DNA of 64,000 bases from Dioscorea cayenensis subsp. rotundata (GCF_009730915.1 NC_052478.1:21680387-21744386), one strand, 5' to 3'. Shown: positions 35,584-46,599, counted from the stretch's first letter. The notes: generated by a model not told the origin, from the sequence alone. Made by a program: numbers and translations.

Positions 35584-37716
35584 TTACCAGGAAGCCACAA
35601 GCCATAGGTTGAAAAGAGATGAAGCAGCAGTTAGAAACCAGGATAAAAAAGCCATTGCTGCGGATAGTTGGTATCGGCCGCAGAACTTGGCAGGGCAGTA
35701 GGATCCGTCAAAGTGAACCAGAAGATCGACAACGCTCGCAGTTGAACAGGCGGCGGCGAGCGAAAGTATTGACAATACCTGCCAAATTGTTCCGAAAGGA
35801 TTTTATTTCAAGTGATGAGAGATATTTCAAGTGTTTTAATGAGAACATGGCAGTAGATACATACCCAATCACCTACAACTACAATCACCATGACACCGGG
35901 TAATCGGAGTGGGCACCCAGCTATGATCGAATATACATCTATGATTGCAAGTGTCGCGCTCCATGGAATCACCAGACCCATAATTGTTACTAGAAAGCTG
36001 TCGAAAAATACATGTAGGTTTAAGAAAAAGATTTTTGAGAAAACTAGACAAGTTTATGAAGCACTAGAGGTTGGTTTCAATTAAACCGATGATACAACTC
36101 AAGGGACTCTAACTTTAAGTAGAAACAATTGTTACAGGGAATTTATTCTTTATGGAGAACAATGTTGGTGTTATCTAGGAAAGCGATGAGTTTGTCTATG
36201 ACAGAACTTGAGAGGACCATGCTCAAAACTTTTGGAAAATAAAAAAGATTTATTTGTTTCAGTCATGGGATTCAACTGTTTTCTTGAGTAAGAATTAAAT
36301 GGGCAATTCAAAAACCAGAAGATATTGATATTGATTTGAGGATGAGTAACTAAAACTGAGAGTGATATGTAAAGATGCATCTTCATTATTATGCATGTTG
36401 CAGGGAACAAAAAAATTGAGAGCAATGTTTTGTTCCCACTTTATCAATGGCATCCTTAAGAAGGCCATGAAATGCCAAGTTATCAAGAATTGTGAATCTG
36501 AATCTTTTTGGACCACATCCATAAGAATTTAGGGACAGTTTACCTAATCAGAGTCATAGGCTAAACAAATTAACAATGCCTTCTTTCTTCGAACAAGAAA
36601 ACGGCCTATATTTGCCTGTAATTGAGATCAAGCATAGTTCCAAAATGTTATTATTTCTTTCTTTTCCATTATTTTACTTTCCTCTCATGATCTCTTTTCA
36701 ATTCCTACAAATATATGTGAAACAGGGATCCTTTTTCAATACTCTTATTTTCATTTCACAGGACAACATTTAAGCTTCTAATTTACTTAGAGAAATTTCA
36801 AGTGATTCAATTCACACACAAAATCCACAAAGATGTGACTTTGAGACATGGATGGATTAGATTAAATCTAAAATACATAAATCAAAACAAGATATTGAGA
36901 AAGAACACACAAAAATCCACATGAACAAATCAGAACAACAATGGAATAAAGTGATATTTGGAGATATGGATCATTAGGTTAGCTCTAAAGGAACACTTAT
37001 TAAAACAAGAGCAAGAGAAAGAGAGTAAACTCAATTAGCTCATATTCTCACTATATGAAGTGAATAAATCCACAGAAATATTCATAAGAACAATTGAGAA
37101 CACACTGATGAAAAAAAGTGATTTTGAGACATGGGTGGAATAGCTTAGCTAGCTCTAAAAGACAATAACCAAAACTCATAACTTATCATCTATAAACAAA
37201 AAAGACCCAAAATTTCATAACAAATGTCAAGTGAATAAATGCATACAAAGACCCAAAACAACAATCAAGAACAAACTAATGGAAAAGGTGTGATTTTGAT
37301 ACAAGGATGAATTAAATTAAGTGTAAAAACCAATAGAGTGAACTCAATCAACTCATAACTACACATCAAACTTAAAACTATTCAAAGAACCACAAAATAA
37401 AGAAAAAATTTATGCCTAAAAGACCTAAAATTTCTTGTTAAATTTCAAGTGAATGAATCCACACAAAGACCCAGAAGAACAATTCAGAACAAATCAATAC
37501 AAAGGTGTGATTTTGAGACTAGGATGAATTAGGTTTAACTCTAAAACAAAACAGTAAACAAAGAAAGAAGAGAAGGGTAGGGTACCAGAAAGCAGTATAG
37601 CTATAGAACTCTACACCAACAGACATGAAGAGCAAGGAAGCGGAGGAGAAGAGGGCCTGGCCAAGCCTCAACGAGAGGCTCGCCGTAGTTCCGACGGCGC
37701 CCGGCGTCTCATCCAT
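35584..37716 (-). CDS. CASP-like protein, subfamily 5 (CASPL5)
   Basis: CASP-like proteins are four-span plasma-membrane proteins of the MARVEL type; the founders organise Casparian-strip membrane domains. The exons on the minus strand are 37716-37586, 35997-35865 and 35778-35584. They total 459 nt, 152 codons plus TAA, all with GT-AG junctions. Residues 14-33 (LSLRLGQALFSSASLLFMSV) form span 1, with the family arginine at R17. Spans 2 and 3 lie about 45-65 and 79-100; span 3 carries VVVGDWVVSILSLAAAC with the family aspartate at D87. CGRYQLSAAMAFLSWF starts span 4 (about 122-148). The C-terminus ends LVASW. The TAFC motif at the exon 1/2 junction and the length of about 152 fit CASPL5B. Intron 1 is about 1.6 kb and holds a repeat array. 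Confidence 0.9.
36780..37560. repeat. Degenerate tandem array in CASPL5 intron 1
   Basis: A unit with the landmark GTGATTTTGAGACAT(G)GGATGGAT recurs at about 36834, 36949, 37117, 37288 and 37504. It is flanked by CTCTAAAA, AATCCACA, AAGACCC and AACAATTCAGAACAAA motifs in the same order. Unit length varies from about 115 to 215 bp, so the copies are old and have indels. Confidence 0.65.
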
Positions 37717-37849
37717 CGATCTCGAACGGCAAAGCGAAGCAGCAGCTCGAGATGATGATCAAAAGCATGAGATTGAAGACCTGAATCCCAATCTCTCATC
37801 TTAATCCCATGTATAGATGATAAAATTCCCAAAAATTCCCTCTTTTTCA

Positions 37850-38787
37850 CTTCTCCAAATCGAATCGAATCGAATCGAAGTCGAGATCGAGAGAGAGGAG
37901 GAGAACGGGAGGAATCTCTCGCGGTTTCAGAGCGCTCTTTGGATGGATGGAAGCTGAGAGACGGAAGCCAACTTTTTTAAATAAATAAATAATTAATTAA
38001 TTAATTAATTAATTAATTTTATGAAACTAGTGGACACGTGGCAGGAGATGGAGGATAGTAAGTGAAGTATTGAAGGTGGTTTCGTTTCCGGTAGTTGGGA
38101 AACGATGATTTAGTATTAACAAACCTTTATTAAAGTGAGTAAATTACTATAATAATAATAACAATTAATATAGTAATAGATGGAGGGTTTAAGTGTAATA
38201 CTTACATCTTAAAATAATAATAATAATAAAAAAAAAAACCAAATCCTCTAGTTTTTGTGTACTTACGTCTTAATGTACTTACCTCTTAAAAAAATAAAAT
38301 AAAATAAACAAATTAAATGGTCTTTATTTTTATTTTTTTAATTTTGAATTCACTCAACTTTAAAAAATTATAATTTAGTTTCACGAACATATACGGTTAA
38401 CAGCGATCATACTATGTGATATATATATATATTTTAGAGTTAGTATTTGAGCCCTCGTGTGATTAATATAATAATAGTAAATATTTGGGTGTCAATTTAT
38501 AATAAAAATTAAGAATATGAATTTAAATTATAATTTTTTAAATCTAAGTAACTAACATAAAAAAATAAAAGGTCATTTAAGTTGTTTACATTAAAAAAAA
38601 AAAAAAACACCTTAAAAGCATTCTTTGCATGAGTGATAAATAATGCTTCAAAAGCTGAGTGATTGCTAAACAATTTTAAACTTTTCCAAGGGGTAATAAA
38701 TAAAATCTCCACGCTCTATACATTTATAGATAGGGAGGGAGGAATCTCCGGTACTCCCATTGAAGGAGGACCATTACTTTGAAATAG
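37850..38787. other. CASPL5 5' flank and intergenic DNA
   Basis: Probable 5' UTR (to about 37960) includes a four-unit CGAAT repeat near 37856. A TTAA/TAAA microsatellite lies at about 37979-38020. The remainder is AT-rich with no gene. Confidence 0.5.
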
Positions 38788-38853
38788 TGGGCCCCAAATG
38801 GGCCCACAAGCTGACGGTTTTGGTGGGCCATGTCCTTGTTATAGTTAGGCCCA
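38788..38853. promoter_or_regulatory. Cluster of four site II (TGGGCC) motifs beside the gap
   Basis: TGGGCC lies at 38788, 38799 and 38824, and its inverse GGCCCA at 38848. This spacing is typical of promoters of housekeeping genes. It suggests that a gene starts within or beyond the adjoining assembly gap. Confidence 0.5.
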
Positions 38854-38876
38854 TTAATGAAAAAGCCTGAAATGGA

Positions 38877-39876
38877 NNNNNNNNNNNNNNNNNNNNNNNN
38901 NNNNNNNNNNNNNNNNNNNNNNNNNNNNNNNNNNNNNNNNNNNNNNNNNNNNNNNNNNNNNNNNNNNNNNNNNNNNNNNNNNNNNNNNNNNNNNNNNNNN
39001 NNNNNNNNNNNNNNNNNNNNNNNNNNNNNNNNNNNNNNNNNNNNNNNNNNNNNNNNNNNNNNNNNNNNNNNNNNNNNNNNNNNNNNNNNNNNNNNNNNNN
39101 NNNNNNNNNNNNNNNNNNNNNNNNNNNNNNNNNNNNNNNNNNNNNNNNNNNNNNNNNNNNNNNNNNNNNNNNNNNNNNNNNNNNNNNNNNNNNNNNNNNN
39201 NNNNNNNNNNNNNNNNNNNNNNNNNNNNNNNNNNNNNNNNNNNNNNNNNNNNNNNNNNNNNNNNNNNNNNNNNNNNNNNNNNNNNNNNNNNNNNNNNNNN
39301 NNNNNNNNNNNNNNNNNNNNNNNNNNNNNNNNNNNNNNNNNNNNNNNNNNNNNNNNNNNNNNNNNNNNNNNNNNNNNNNNNNNNNNNNNNNNNNNNNNNN
39401 NNNNNNNNNNNNNNNNNNNNNNNNNNNNNNNNNNNNNNNNNNNNNNNNNNNNNNNNNNNNNNNNNNNNNNNNNNNNNNNNNNNNNNNNNNNNNNNNNNNN
39501 NNNNNNNNNNNNNNNNNNNNNNNNNNNNNNNNNNNNNNNNNNNNNNNNNNNNNNNNNNNNNNNNNNNNNNNNNNNNNNNNNNNNNNNNNNNNNNNNNNNN
39601 NNNNNNNNNNNNNNNNNNNNNNNNNNNNNNNNNNNNNNNNNNNNNNNNNNNNNNNNNNNNNNNNNNNNNNNNNNNNNNNNNNNNNNNNNNNNNNNNNNNN
39701 NNNNNNNNNNNNNNNNNNNNNNNNNNNNNNNNNNNNNNNNNNNNNNNNNNNNNNNNNNNNNNNNNNNNNNNNNNNNNNNNNNNNNNNNNNNNNNNNNNNN
39801 NNNNNNNNNNNNNNNNNNNNNNNNNNNNNNNNNNNNNNNNNNNNNNNNNNNNNNNNNNNNNNNNNNNNNNNNNNNN
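38877..39876. other. Assembly gap (1000 N)
   Basis: Exactly 1000 undetermined bases, a conventional placeholder. The true length is unknown. Any open frame across it is meaningless. Confidence 1.
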
Positions 39877-40304
39877 AAATGATGTAAAGTATCAAGGGCT
39901 TCCATTAATCTTCTATTGGAGCACAAATTTTTTGATAATTTTAAATAACATATTTATTTAAAAACAAAATAAAAAGGTATATACCTACATACTCCATCCG
40001 GGGTGTTAGATTTAATGAGAGAAGAGATAGAATTTGGCGAATTTGTGAACATTTCGTAGAGAAAACAAAAAAGAATAACATAGACAAAGGTGAAAAGAGG
40101 GGGGCATGCCACAGTAACAAAAAAACAGTGGTTGAGAGTTATACTGAATTGAGAAGAGTTAAGTCTGCGATCGTTGGATTCAAATTCAATAGTTGATATA
40201 AGAACATTTATAAAATTATTATCTATAAGACATTTTTAGTAGACTGGTCCCCTGTATATATACACATAATAAATATATACATAGATATATATATACATCG
40301 TCTG
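39877..40304. other. AT-rich intergenic DNA, no gene seen
   Basis: Nothing recognisable beyond TA-rich stretches. Confidence 0.5.
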
Positions 40305-40440
40305 ACCTAATGCTGGGCCTTGGGCTTCAGATAAGGGCGTTGCTTTGGGAAAAGCGACCCGGGATCAAACCTCACGTCCTCATGCAGTGAAGCGCGACGT
40401 GCCAGCGTCACTGGCCTTCCCACATCGCATCGCTCCCTCG
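40305..40440 (+). repeat. tRNA-derived SINE copy 2
   Basis: The box B-like GGGATCAAACCTCACGTCCT and the upstream CTTCAGATAAGG align with the SINE at 27205-27400, in the same orientation. A GC-rich body (GCGACGTGCCAGCGTCACTG) follows. The end runs into a TA microsatellite instead of the AATA tail of copy 1. Confidence 0.6.
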
Positions 40441-40562
40441 AGATATATATATATATATATATCATATATATATATAAATATATATATATAAATATATATA
40501 TATATACACATTGCTTGTGGACGTTGGTATTACCATGTATATATATATATATATATATTTAT
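40441..40562. repeat. TA microsatellite
   Basis: Long AT/TA runs are interrupted at about 40505-40535 by unique sequence. Length is likely to vary between individuals. Confidence 0.9.
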
Positions 40563-40784
40563 AAAGACAAAAGCAAATTTCCCACCATCTTCCCTCCTGA
40601 GGATGACAAATAAATAAATAAATAAATTGAAAACAACCTTTGCAAAAGATCAAAACCAGTGCTTCCAATGGTAGGCCTATCATGGGTCCTATCAATGGGG
40701 ACCCCCTAGACCTCCATTGATGTCTTCCCTTCCTACCATTTCCATTGCCATTGTCAGAGCTTCAACACTGGAGCAGAAGAAGCC

Positions 40785-41006
40785 ATGCCTCCTTCAACTA
40801 CTCCAAGACTTGTAGTTCCTATTGATGTGAAGAAGAAGCCATGGGAGCACAAGCTTCCTCTCCATAACAGATGGCATCCAGATATACCCCCAGTTGTAGA
40901 TGTCACTGAAGGGGAGCTCTTCAGAGTGGAGATGGTGGACTGGACTGGGGGCTCTATTGCTGACAATGACTCTGCCATGGATATCAAGTTCTTGGACCTC
41001 TCTATT
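40785..41006 (+). CDS. Duplicate first exon of the formamidase gene (exon 1A)
   Basis: This 222-nt, phase-0 exon encodes MPPSTTPRLVVPIDVKKKPW, then HNRWHPDIPPVVDVTEGELF and ends SAMDIKFLDLSI before a GTGAGT donor. It is about 80% similar to exon 1 of the full gene at 41966 and is, if anything, closer to the usual family sequence (VEMVDWTGGSI). The next 900 bp hold no second exon. It could splice in phase to the shared exon 2 at 42772 as an alternative first exon, or be the remnant of a tandem gene copy. Both readings fit the sequence. Confidence 0.75.
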
Positions 41007-41702
41007 GTGAGTTCAATCCTCATCTTCTTTCAGTTTCAGCTCTGGATTCATTCAATTGTCTTTTAGTTTTGTGCCAATTCAATTAGGGCTTGTTTGGATT
41101 GAAGGGAAAGTGAAAAAGTAAATTAATTAAATTTTTTTGATGCATTGATATCTTGCTTTCATTGTGAGTTCAAGTTTCATTTTGATGCAATTTTGGATGT
41201 GAATTCATTGATGTTTAATATCTAGTTCTTGAACCTTTTTATTGTGAGTTCAAGCTTCATCTTCTATCAGTTTGATAGGAATTCAATGAGTGTGTATTTT
41301 TTGATTGAAGAGAGGAATGAGAATTGATTTAAGAGAAAGAAAAAAAGGTCAATTTTTATATTTTGATTTGCCTATATACCTATCTTTTAAATTACAATAA
41401 GGAAATGAAATATATGATAGATCAGTGCTTCAAATTGATCATTGAATAAAGGAAGTCTCTGTTGTTTGAATTATGTTTATGGTTTTTGATTCACATGATT
41501 GGATGATAAATAGCATTGGGGACTTCCAACTGTTAATCTTGTAGTTTGAATTATTATAGAAAACATCAATAGATTACTAAAATCATATTGTAGCAAAAGT
41601 TTCACAAAGTGATGCTATTTGAACTTTGTATTGTTATAAATTGCGAAAAATCTTGATGAATTACTCAAGGATATCATGGACCAAATAAGGCCAAAGGCAT
41701 TG

Positions 41703-41828
41703 ACATTGTTTATCGACGTGCAAGATTCTTTGTTGAATGTCACCTTGGAGATAAGTACAACAGAGACATTGTTTATCGGCACACAAGATTCTTTGTTGAA
41801 TGTCACCTTGGAGATAAATACAACAGAG
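41703..41828. repeat. Two 63-bp tandem units
   Basis: The units 41703-41765 and 41766-41828 both start ACATTGTTTATCG and share AAGATTCTTTGTTGAATGTC and CACCTTGGAGATAA. The 63-bp unit is a multiple of three and both units are open in one frame, but I see no domain. Confidence 0.9.
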
Positions 41829-41965
41829 AACCACTTTGATATCCAGCCAAATGTTTGGTTCAAATTGGACTTTATTTTGGTACCATGAGGATAATCCCTT
41901 GTTGAATTGTTCCTATATAGTATGTCATTTCATTAAGAGTAGATCATACTCTGTGAGCAACGGCC

Positions 41966-44594
41966 ATGGCTCCGTCAACTCTAAGAAAGGTGATCCCTAT
42001 AGATTTGAAGAAGAAACCATGGGAGCAGAAGCTTCCCTGCCATAACCGATGGCACCCGGACATACCTCCGGTTATAGACATCACTGAAAATGAGGTCTTC
42101 AGGGTGGAAATGATGGACTGCAGCGGAGGTTCTGTTGGAGATAACAACTCTGCCATGGATATTAAGTCCTTGGATCTCGCAGGCGTAAGTGGAGTTGTTC
42201 TATGTGAATTCGCTAGCTACTAATTGATGTCTCTCTTTTGTTCTTCTTAGAATTAGACTTTAGTTTCTGCCTAAATATAAATGACTAAAAGACCAAGAAA
42301 GGGAAAGTTTTCCTTTTTCATTTGTTTTATCCATGTTATGTTCGTCGCTTTATTCTACACAATGAAATAATTTTCATTCTTGTGCTCGTTTCCCTTGCGC
42401 TATTTTTCCTGTGGAGGAAAAAGAGGAGTCTCTTGACCACAAAGTTTACTGAACAATAATGCATTGAGGATTATTGTGAATAAATGAAACATAGGAAGTA
42501 GCAAAACATTAATTTTTTCCGGTGATGGTTGCACTTGCAGATAGGTTTAAATTTTGAATCATTTTGCAATAACTAGCTTCTTGTGAGGCTATTGATTTAT
42601 TAGATGATTTGTTCCTTTCTTAATTTTCATTACTTCAGATTAAAAGCAGTAACATGATCTAGCAGAGTCAACACCAAGCATGAGCAAACTGGATTTTCTT
42701 ATTGTTTTTTAATGTAATTGCGCTTCTAAGTTGTACAAATTGCATATAACCAGTGATGAGTGTCCTTGCAGACACACTATCTAAGTGGTCCAATTAAAGT
42801 TGTAGACAAGGAAGGCATTCCAGCCAAGCCTGGTGATCTTCTTGCTGTTGAAATCTGCGACTTGGGCCCTCTTCCAGGAGATGAATGGGGTTATACTGCA
42901 ACATTTGACCCGAGAGAATGGCGGTGGGTTTTTAACCGATCATTTCCCAGCAGCAACAAAAGCTATTTGGTATTTTGAGGGAGTATATGCATACTCTCCT
43001 CAAATTCCTGGTATGAATGCACATCTCATCCTTTCGCTAAATCAGTCTCAGTAGAATAATTTCTTTAGGTGTAACGAACACTCTTTTGTTCGACAGGAGT
43101 ACGGTTTCCGGGCTTAACTCATCCTGGTGTAATTGGAACTGCACCATCACATGAACTTCTAAACATATGGAATGAAAGGGAAAGGAAATTAGTGAAGGAA
43201 GGCCATCAGTCATTGAAGTTATGTGAAGTCTTGCACCAACGGCCACTAGCAAGTTTACCAACTGCTAAAAATTGCCTCCTTGGAATGGTAAATAACACAG
43301 ATTTAAAACACTAATCTTTTAGAGTACTATAAAATGCAAGCACAATGAATTGCAGTAAATTGAATGGCAAACTGATAGTTATGACAACAAATGCAATGAT
43401 GTAGATCAAAGAAGGAAGCTCTGAATGGGAAAAGATTGCGAATGAGGCTGCAAGGACGATACCGGGAAGAGAAAATGGCGGAAATTGTGATATCAAAAAC
43501 CTCAGTAGAGGTTCAAAAGTATACCTTCCAGTGTTTGTCGACGGCGCGAATCTAAGTACAGGTGACATGCACTTCTCTCAGGGTGATGGTGAAGTTTCAT
43601 TCTGTGGAGCAATAGAAATGAGTGGATTCCTTGAACTCAAGTAAGCATTTGCTCAACTCTATCAACTGATCTTAGTCTTTCTTCTCTTGTTAACATCATT
43701 AGTTATTTCAAGCTCCTCAAATGATACCAAAGTTTGTCATTGGTTTTTTACGTTCACGAAATAATTAATGGGTAAATTTTTAAATGGGTCATCAAACTCC
43801 AATTTGAATCAAAATAATTATTCAATTTCAATTATATTTCACTTTAGGATCATCTATAGATTCTGGTCTATTTTTGATGATGTGATGCTAGAAATTCTCT
43901 GTTAGTAGATGAAATAGAATTATCAGCTAAGCAAACAGTGTCATAAATATGATGACAAACAATTTCTGGCATACACATCATAAAAAATAGGCTGAAATCT
44001 CGCAGGTAACCGCTCAGTAAAACAAAATTGAAAGTTGTGAACCATTTTGATTCAAATTGAAATTTGGACCCAAAATAAATATAAAAAAAATTACCCATTA
44101 ATTAACTAATCATGTGTGACTATTAATTAATTAATTATTTATTTAATTAATTATGATAATTTTGGTGGCAGGTGTGAAATAATAAGGGAAGGAATGAGGG
44201 AGTATCTTACACCGATGGGACCAACACCACTGCACGTGAACCCAATCTTTGAACCTGGTCCGGTGGAGCCACGTTTCTCAGAATGGTTGGTGTTTGAAGG
44301 GATCAGTGTGGATGAGTCTGGTCAACAGCACTTCCTTGATGCAACCGTTGCTTATAAACGGGCTGTTCTCAATGCTATTCACTACCTGTCTCGCTTCGGC
44401 TACTCCAAGGAACAGGTTAAGACACACTTTGTTGTTAATCACGAGGCTTTAATTAACGGCTGTGATTGATTTAATCTGATGTGTAGGTGTATTTGCTGCT
44501 GTCTTGCTGCCCTTGTGAAGGGAGGATCTCAGGTATAGTGGATGCGCCCAATGCTGTTGCCACGCTGGCAATTCCCATTGCCATTTTCGATCAG
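41966..44594 (+). CDS. Acetamidase/formamidase family gene (partial, one frameshift)
   Basis: The family (FmdA/AmdA) hydrolyses formamide or acetamide to ammonia and the acid, in the cytosol. Exons seen are 41966-42184, 42772-43010, 43097-43287, 43405-43640, 44172-44415 and 44487-44594. Conserved blocks include NRWHPDIPPVIDITENEVF, PGDLLAVEICDLGPLPGDEW, FLTDHFPAATKAIWYFEGVY, GLTHPGVIGTAPSHELLN, GNCDIKNLSRGSKVYLPVF, GANLSTGDMHFSQGDGEVSF and CCPCEGRISGIV. Exon 2 has one base too many. In the written frame TGA appears at 42976; removing one C from CCC at 42909-42911 restores DRENGGGFLTDHF. The visible part ends IPIAIFDQ at a GTCCCT donor; the short last exon (perhaps 25-45 residues) is not found. 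A Copia element starts about 395 bp later. The gene is therefore either cut by the insertion or continues beyond the gap. Confidence 0.88.
43769..44097. mobile_element. MITE in formamidase intron 4
   Basis: The left end reads TGGGTAAATTTTTAAATGGG and continues with CCAATTTGAATCAAAAT. The right end, inverted, reads TGGGTAATTTTTTTTATATT and continues with TTCAATTTGAATCAAAAT. TTAA flanks both ends (43765-43768 and 44098-44101), which may be the target duplication. It is about 330 bp with no coding capacity. TTA/TTAA targets suggest a Harbinger-type or similar family. Confidence 0.6.
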
Positions 44595-44989
44595 GTCCCT
44601 GTCTTATTTATTATTTATTTATTGTATTTTTTTTCTTTCCATTATTTAGGTTTTTTTGTCTAAAAAGACTTATAATATACTCATTGACTCATAAAAGCGA
44701 GCGATTACTTAAATCTTGCAAAATGCCATATATATATATCTATATATGAGGTTGAGTTTTCTACAGTATTTTTCACTGTTATAAGTACTGTTCATCACCC
44801 TATTTATGTCTATCTCTCTCTTTCTCATTATCTCCCTACCTTTATAAATTTTGAGGACATTATTATAGGAGTATCCCCAGAATACATTATATATCTATAT
44901 ATATATATATATATATATATGAGAATAAGGACTTTAGAGAAGTTCATAGCAATGTCCCTAGATATAAAAAAGTGGGAGAAAGACTAAAC
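44595..44989. other. Intronic or 3' DNA between formamidase and Copia
   Basis: TA microsatellites (44731-44746 and about 44890-44922) and AT-rich DNA. No terminal formamidase exon can be seen here. Confidence 0.5.
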
Positions 44990-45393
44990 TGTTAAGAATA
45001 TATATGTTATAAATGTAAAGATAGTAATAAGAATAGAGAGCCAGAGTATTTACCAAAAACCCAAAAACCCTGAAGAATTAAGTTCTTCTTTCTTCTTTTA
45101 TTTCTCTTTTTTCTTTCTCTTCTATATATATTCCAAAGTATACAAAATGAGGGGGTATTTATAGGGTTACAAGAGTTGAATGAACGGCCAGGATCGATTC
45201 GATCCGACGGTCCAAAAATACTCCCGTTGGTGGAATAGTAGAATGCATCGGCACTGCACATGAGCACCACATGGGGCGTCGCTACACATGGTGCTGCTAC
45301 TACAGGAATATCCAGAAGTTGCTATAGTAATGCCTATCGCTACATGAAATCAAATTCACAAATGAGATCCATTAATAATATTTGTTTATAACA
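44990..45393 (-). repeat. 3' LTR of Copia element 1
   Basis: This 404-bp LTR is bounded by TGTTAAGAA and TTATAACA. Read on the minus strand it holds a TATA-like CCTATAAATACCCC, and an A/G-rich tract follows. It matches, inverted, the LTR at 61209-61617. Confidence 0.8.
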
Positions 45394-45737
45394 CCCTCGA
45401 CGCCTACTGACTGCAAAAGGATACGCCTGTTAAAACCTTGATAGAAAAACCCGAGTGATAAAAACCTAGCTAAGGAAAAAAGTACACTATCCTCGCACAT
45501 TCTGAGGGTTACTCGCTTCATTAAAAACCTCGCTCTGAAAAACCCATTGGGACAAAAACCTCGGGCGAAGGGAAAAGAGTACGGTCCTCAAATAAATAAC
45601 TTTTTAACTCATATCAAGTACTTACATCCTTAAGTCTTCTCATCCCGATTTTTGTATATAAGTTCTGAGTAACGCACTTAGAAGTGATTTTGTGAATAGA
45701 TCGACCCTGATTCTCAATCGATCAATCTTTTCGAACT

Positions 45738-46196
45738 CTATAACGCCTTTCCTGCGGAGATCACGAGTGTAGAAAAATTTTTGGTGATATATGTTTCGCT
45801 CGTCACCTTTAATATAACCTCCTTGTATTTGAGAAATACAAGCATTGTTGTCTTCATAAAATTACTCGTAGCATTTGTTATTACTCGATGGTAATTTGCA
45901 GGACGTATCAGATACGCCCAATCATAGATCGTAACCATCAGGCATTCACGACTTGCTTCATGAAGAGCTAGAATTTCAAACGATGATTTGATGAAGTAGT
46001 CGAAGAGTTTGTTTTCATGGAACGCCACGAGATAGTCTGTATCCATCAGTAAGAAAACATGTATCCAGTCCCGAGATCGCCTTTGCGAGGATCGATGGAT
46101 ACCCAGAGATCGCAAGAAAACCCGTGAGGTTGGATGAAGATTCTGTCGATAGAATAAACCCAGATCCGTAGTTCCTCGTAAATAACGTGAGCACAT
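45738..46196 (-). pseudogene. Copia RNase H region (broken)
   Basis: The minus strand encodes SRYLRGTTDLGLFY, the start of the Copia RNase H domain. Later comes EILALHEASRECL, the usual ALHEASRE segment. Several frame changes lie between conserved pieces. Confidence 0.7.
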
Positions 46197-46599
46197 CTTT
46201 TTACTCCTTTCCAGATGTCTTCGCCGCTGTAGAACCCAGTATCTCGCTAGAAGATTCTATCGCAAAAGTATATCTCGGTCTCGGTATTATTCCGTAAGAT
46301 ACATTAATGCACTCGATTAGCACTTAAATATGGAGTTTCCGGACCAAGAATGATCTCTCCTTCTTCCGCATGGGCGAAATGGATCTTTCTCAACATCAAG
46401 AGTTCTGGACGACCATCATGCATCTTCAGATGGATAAAGCCTTCTCCATATCGAATCTCTTCAAAGACCTTTTCTCAGATAGGGTTGATCGATGCACAAA
46501 TATTCCCGAGTATAAGTGCTCGATTTAGTATACCTAGATGTAATTTGGTCTTTCCCAAATCTTTCATTTCAAATTCTTTTTCGGATATGACGTGCAGAT

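Noticed and set aside
36780..37560. CRISPR-like repeat array
   Set aside because: The repeats are degenerate, of variable spacing and intronic in a plant gene; no spacer/repeat regularity.
38724..39926. Long open frames across the first N run
   Set aside because: They consist almost wholly of undetermined bases; no real coding evidence.
42833..43054. A separate small ORF at 42.8 kb
   Set aside because: It is the out-of-frame continuation of formamidase exon 2 beyond the one-base indel.
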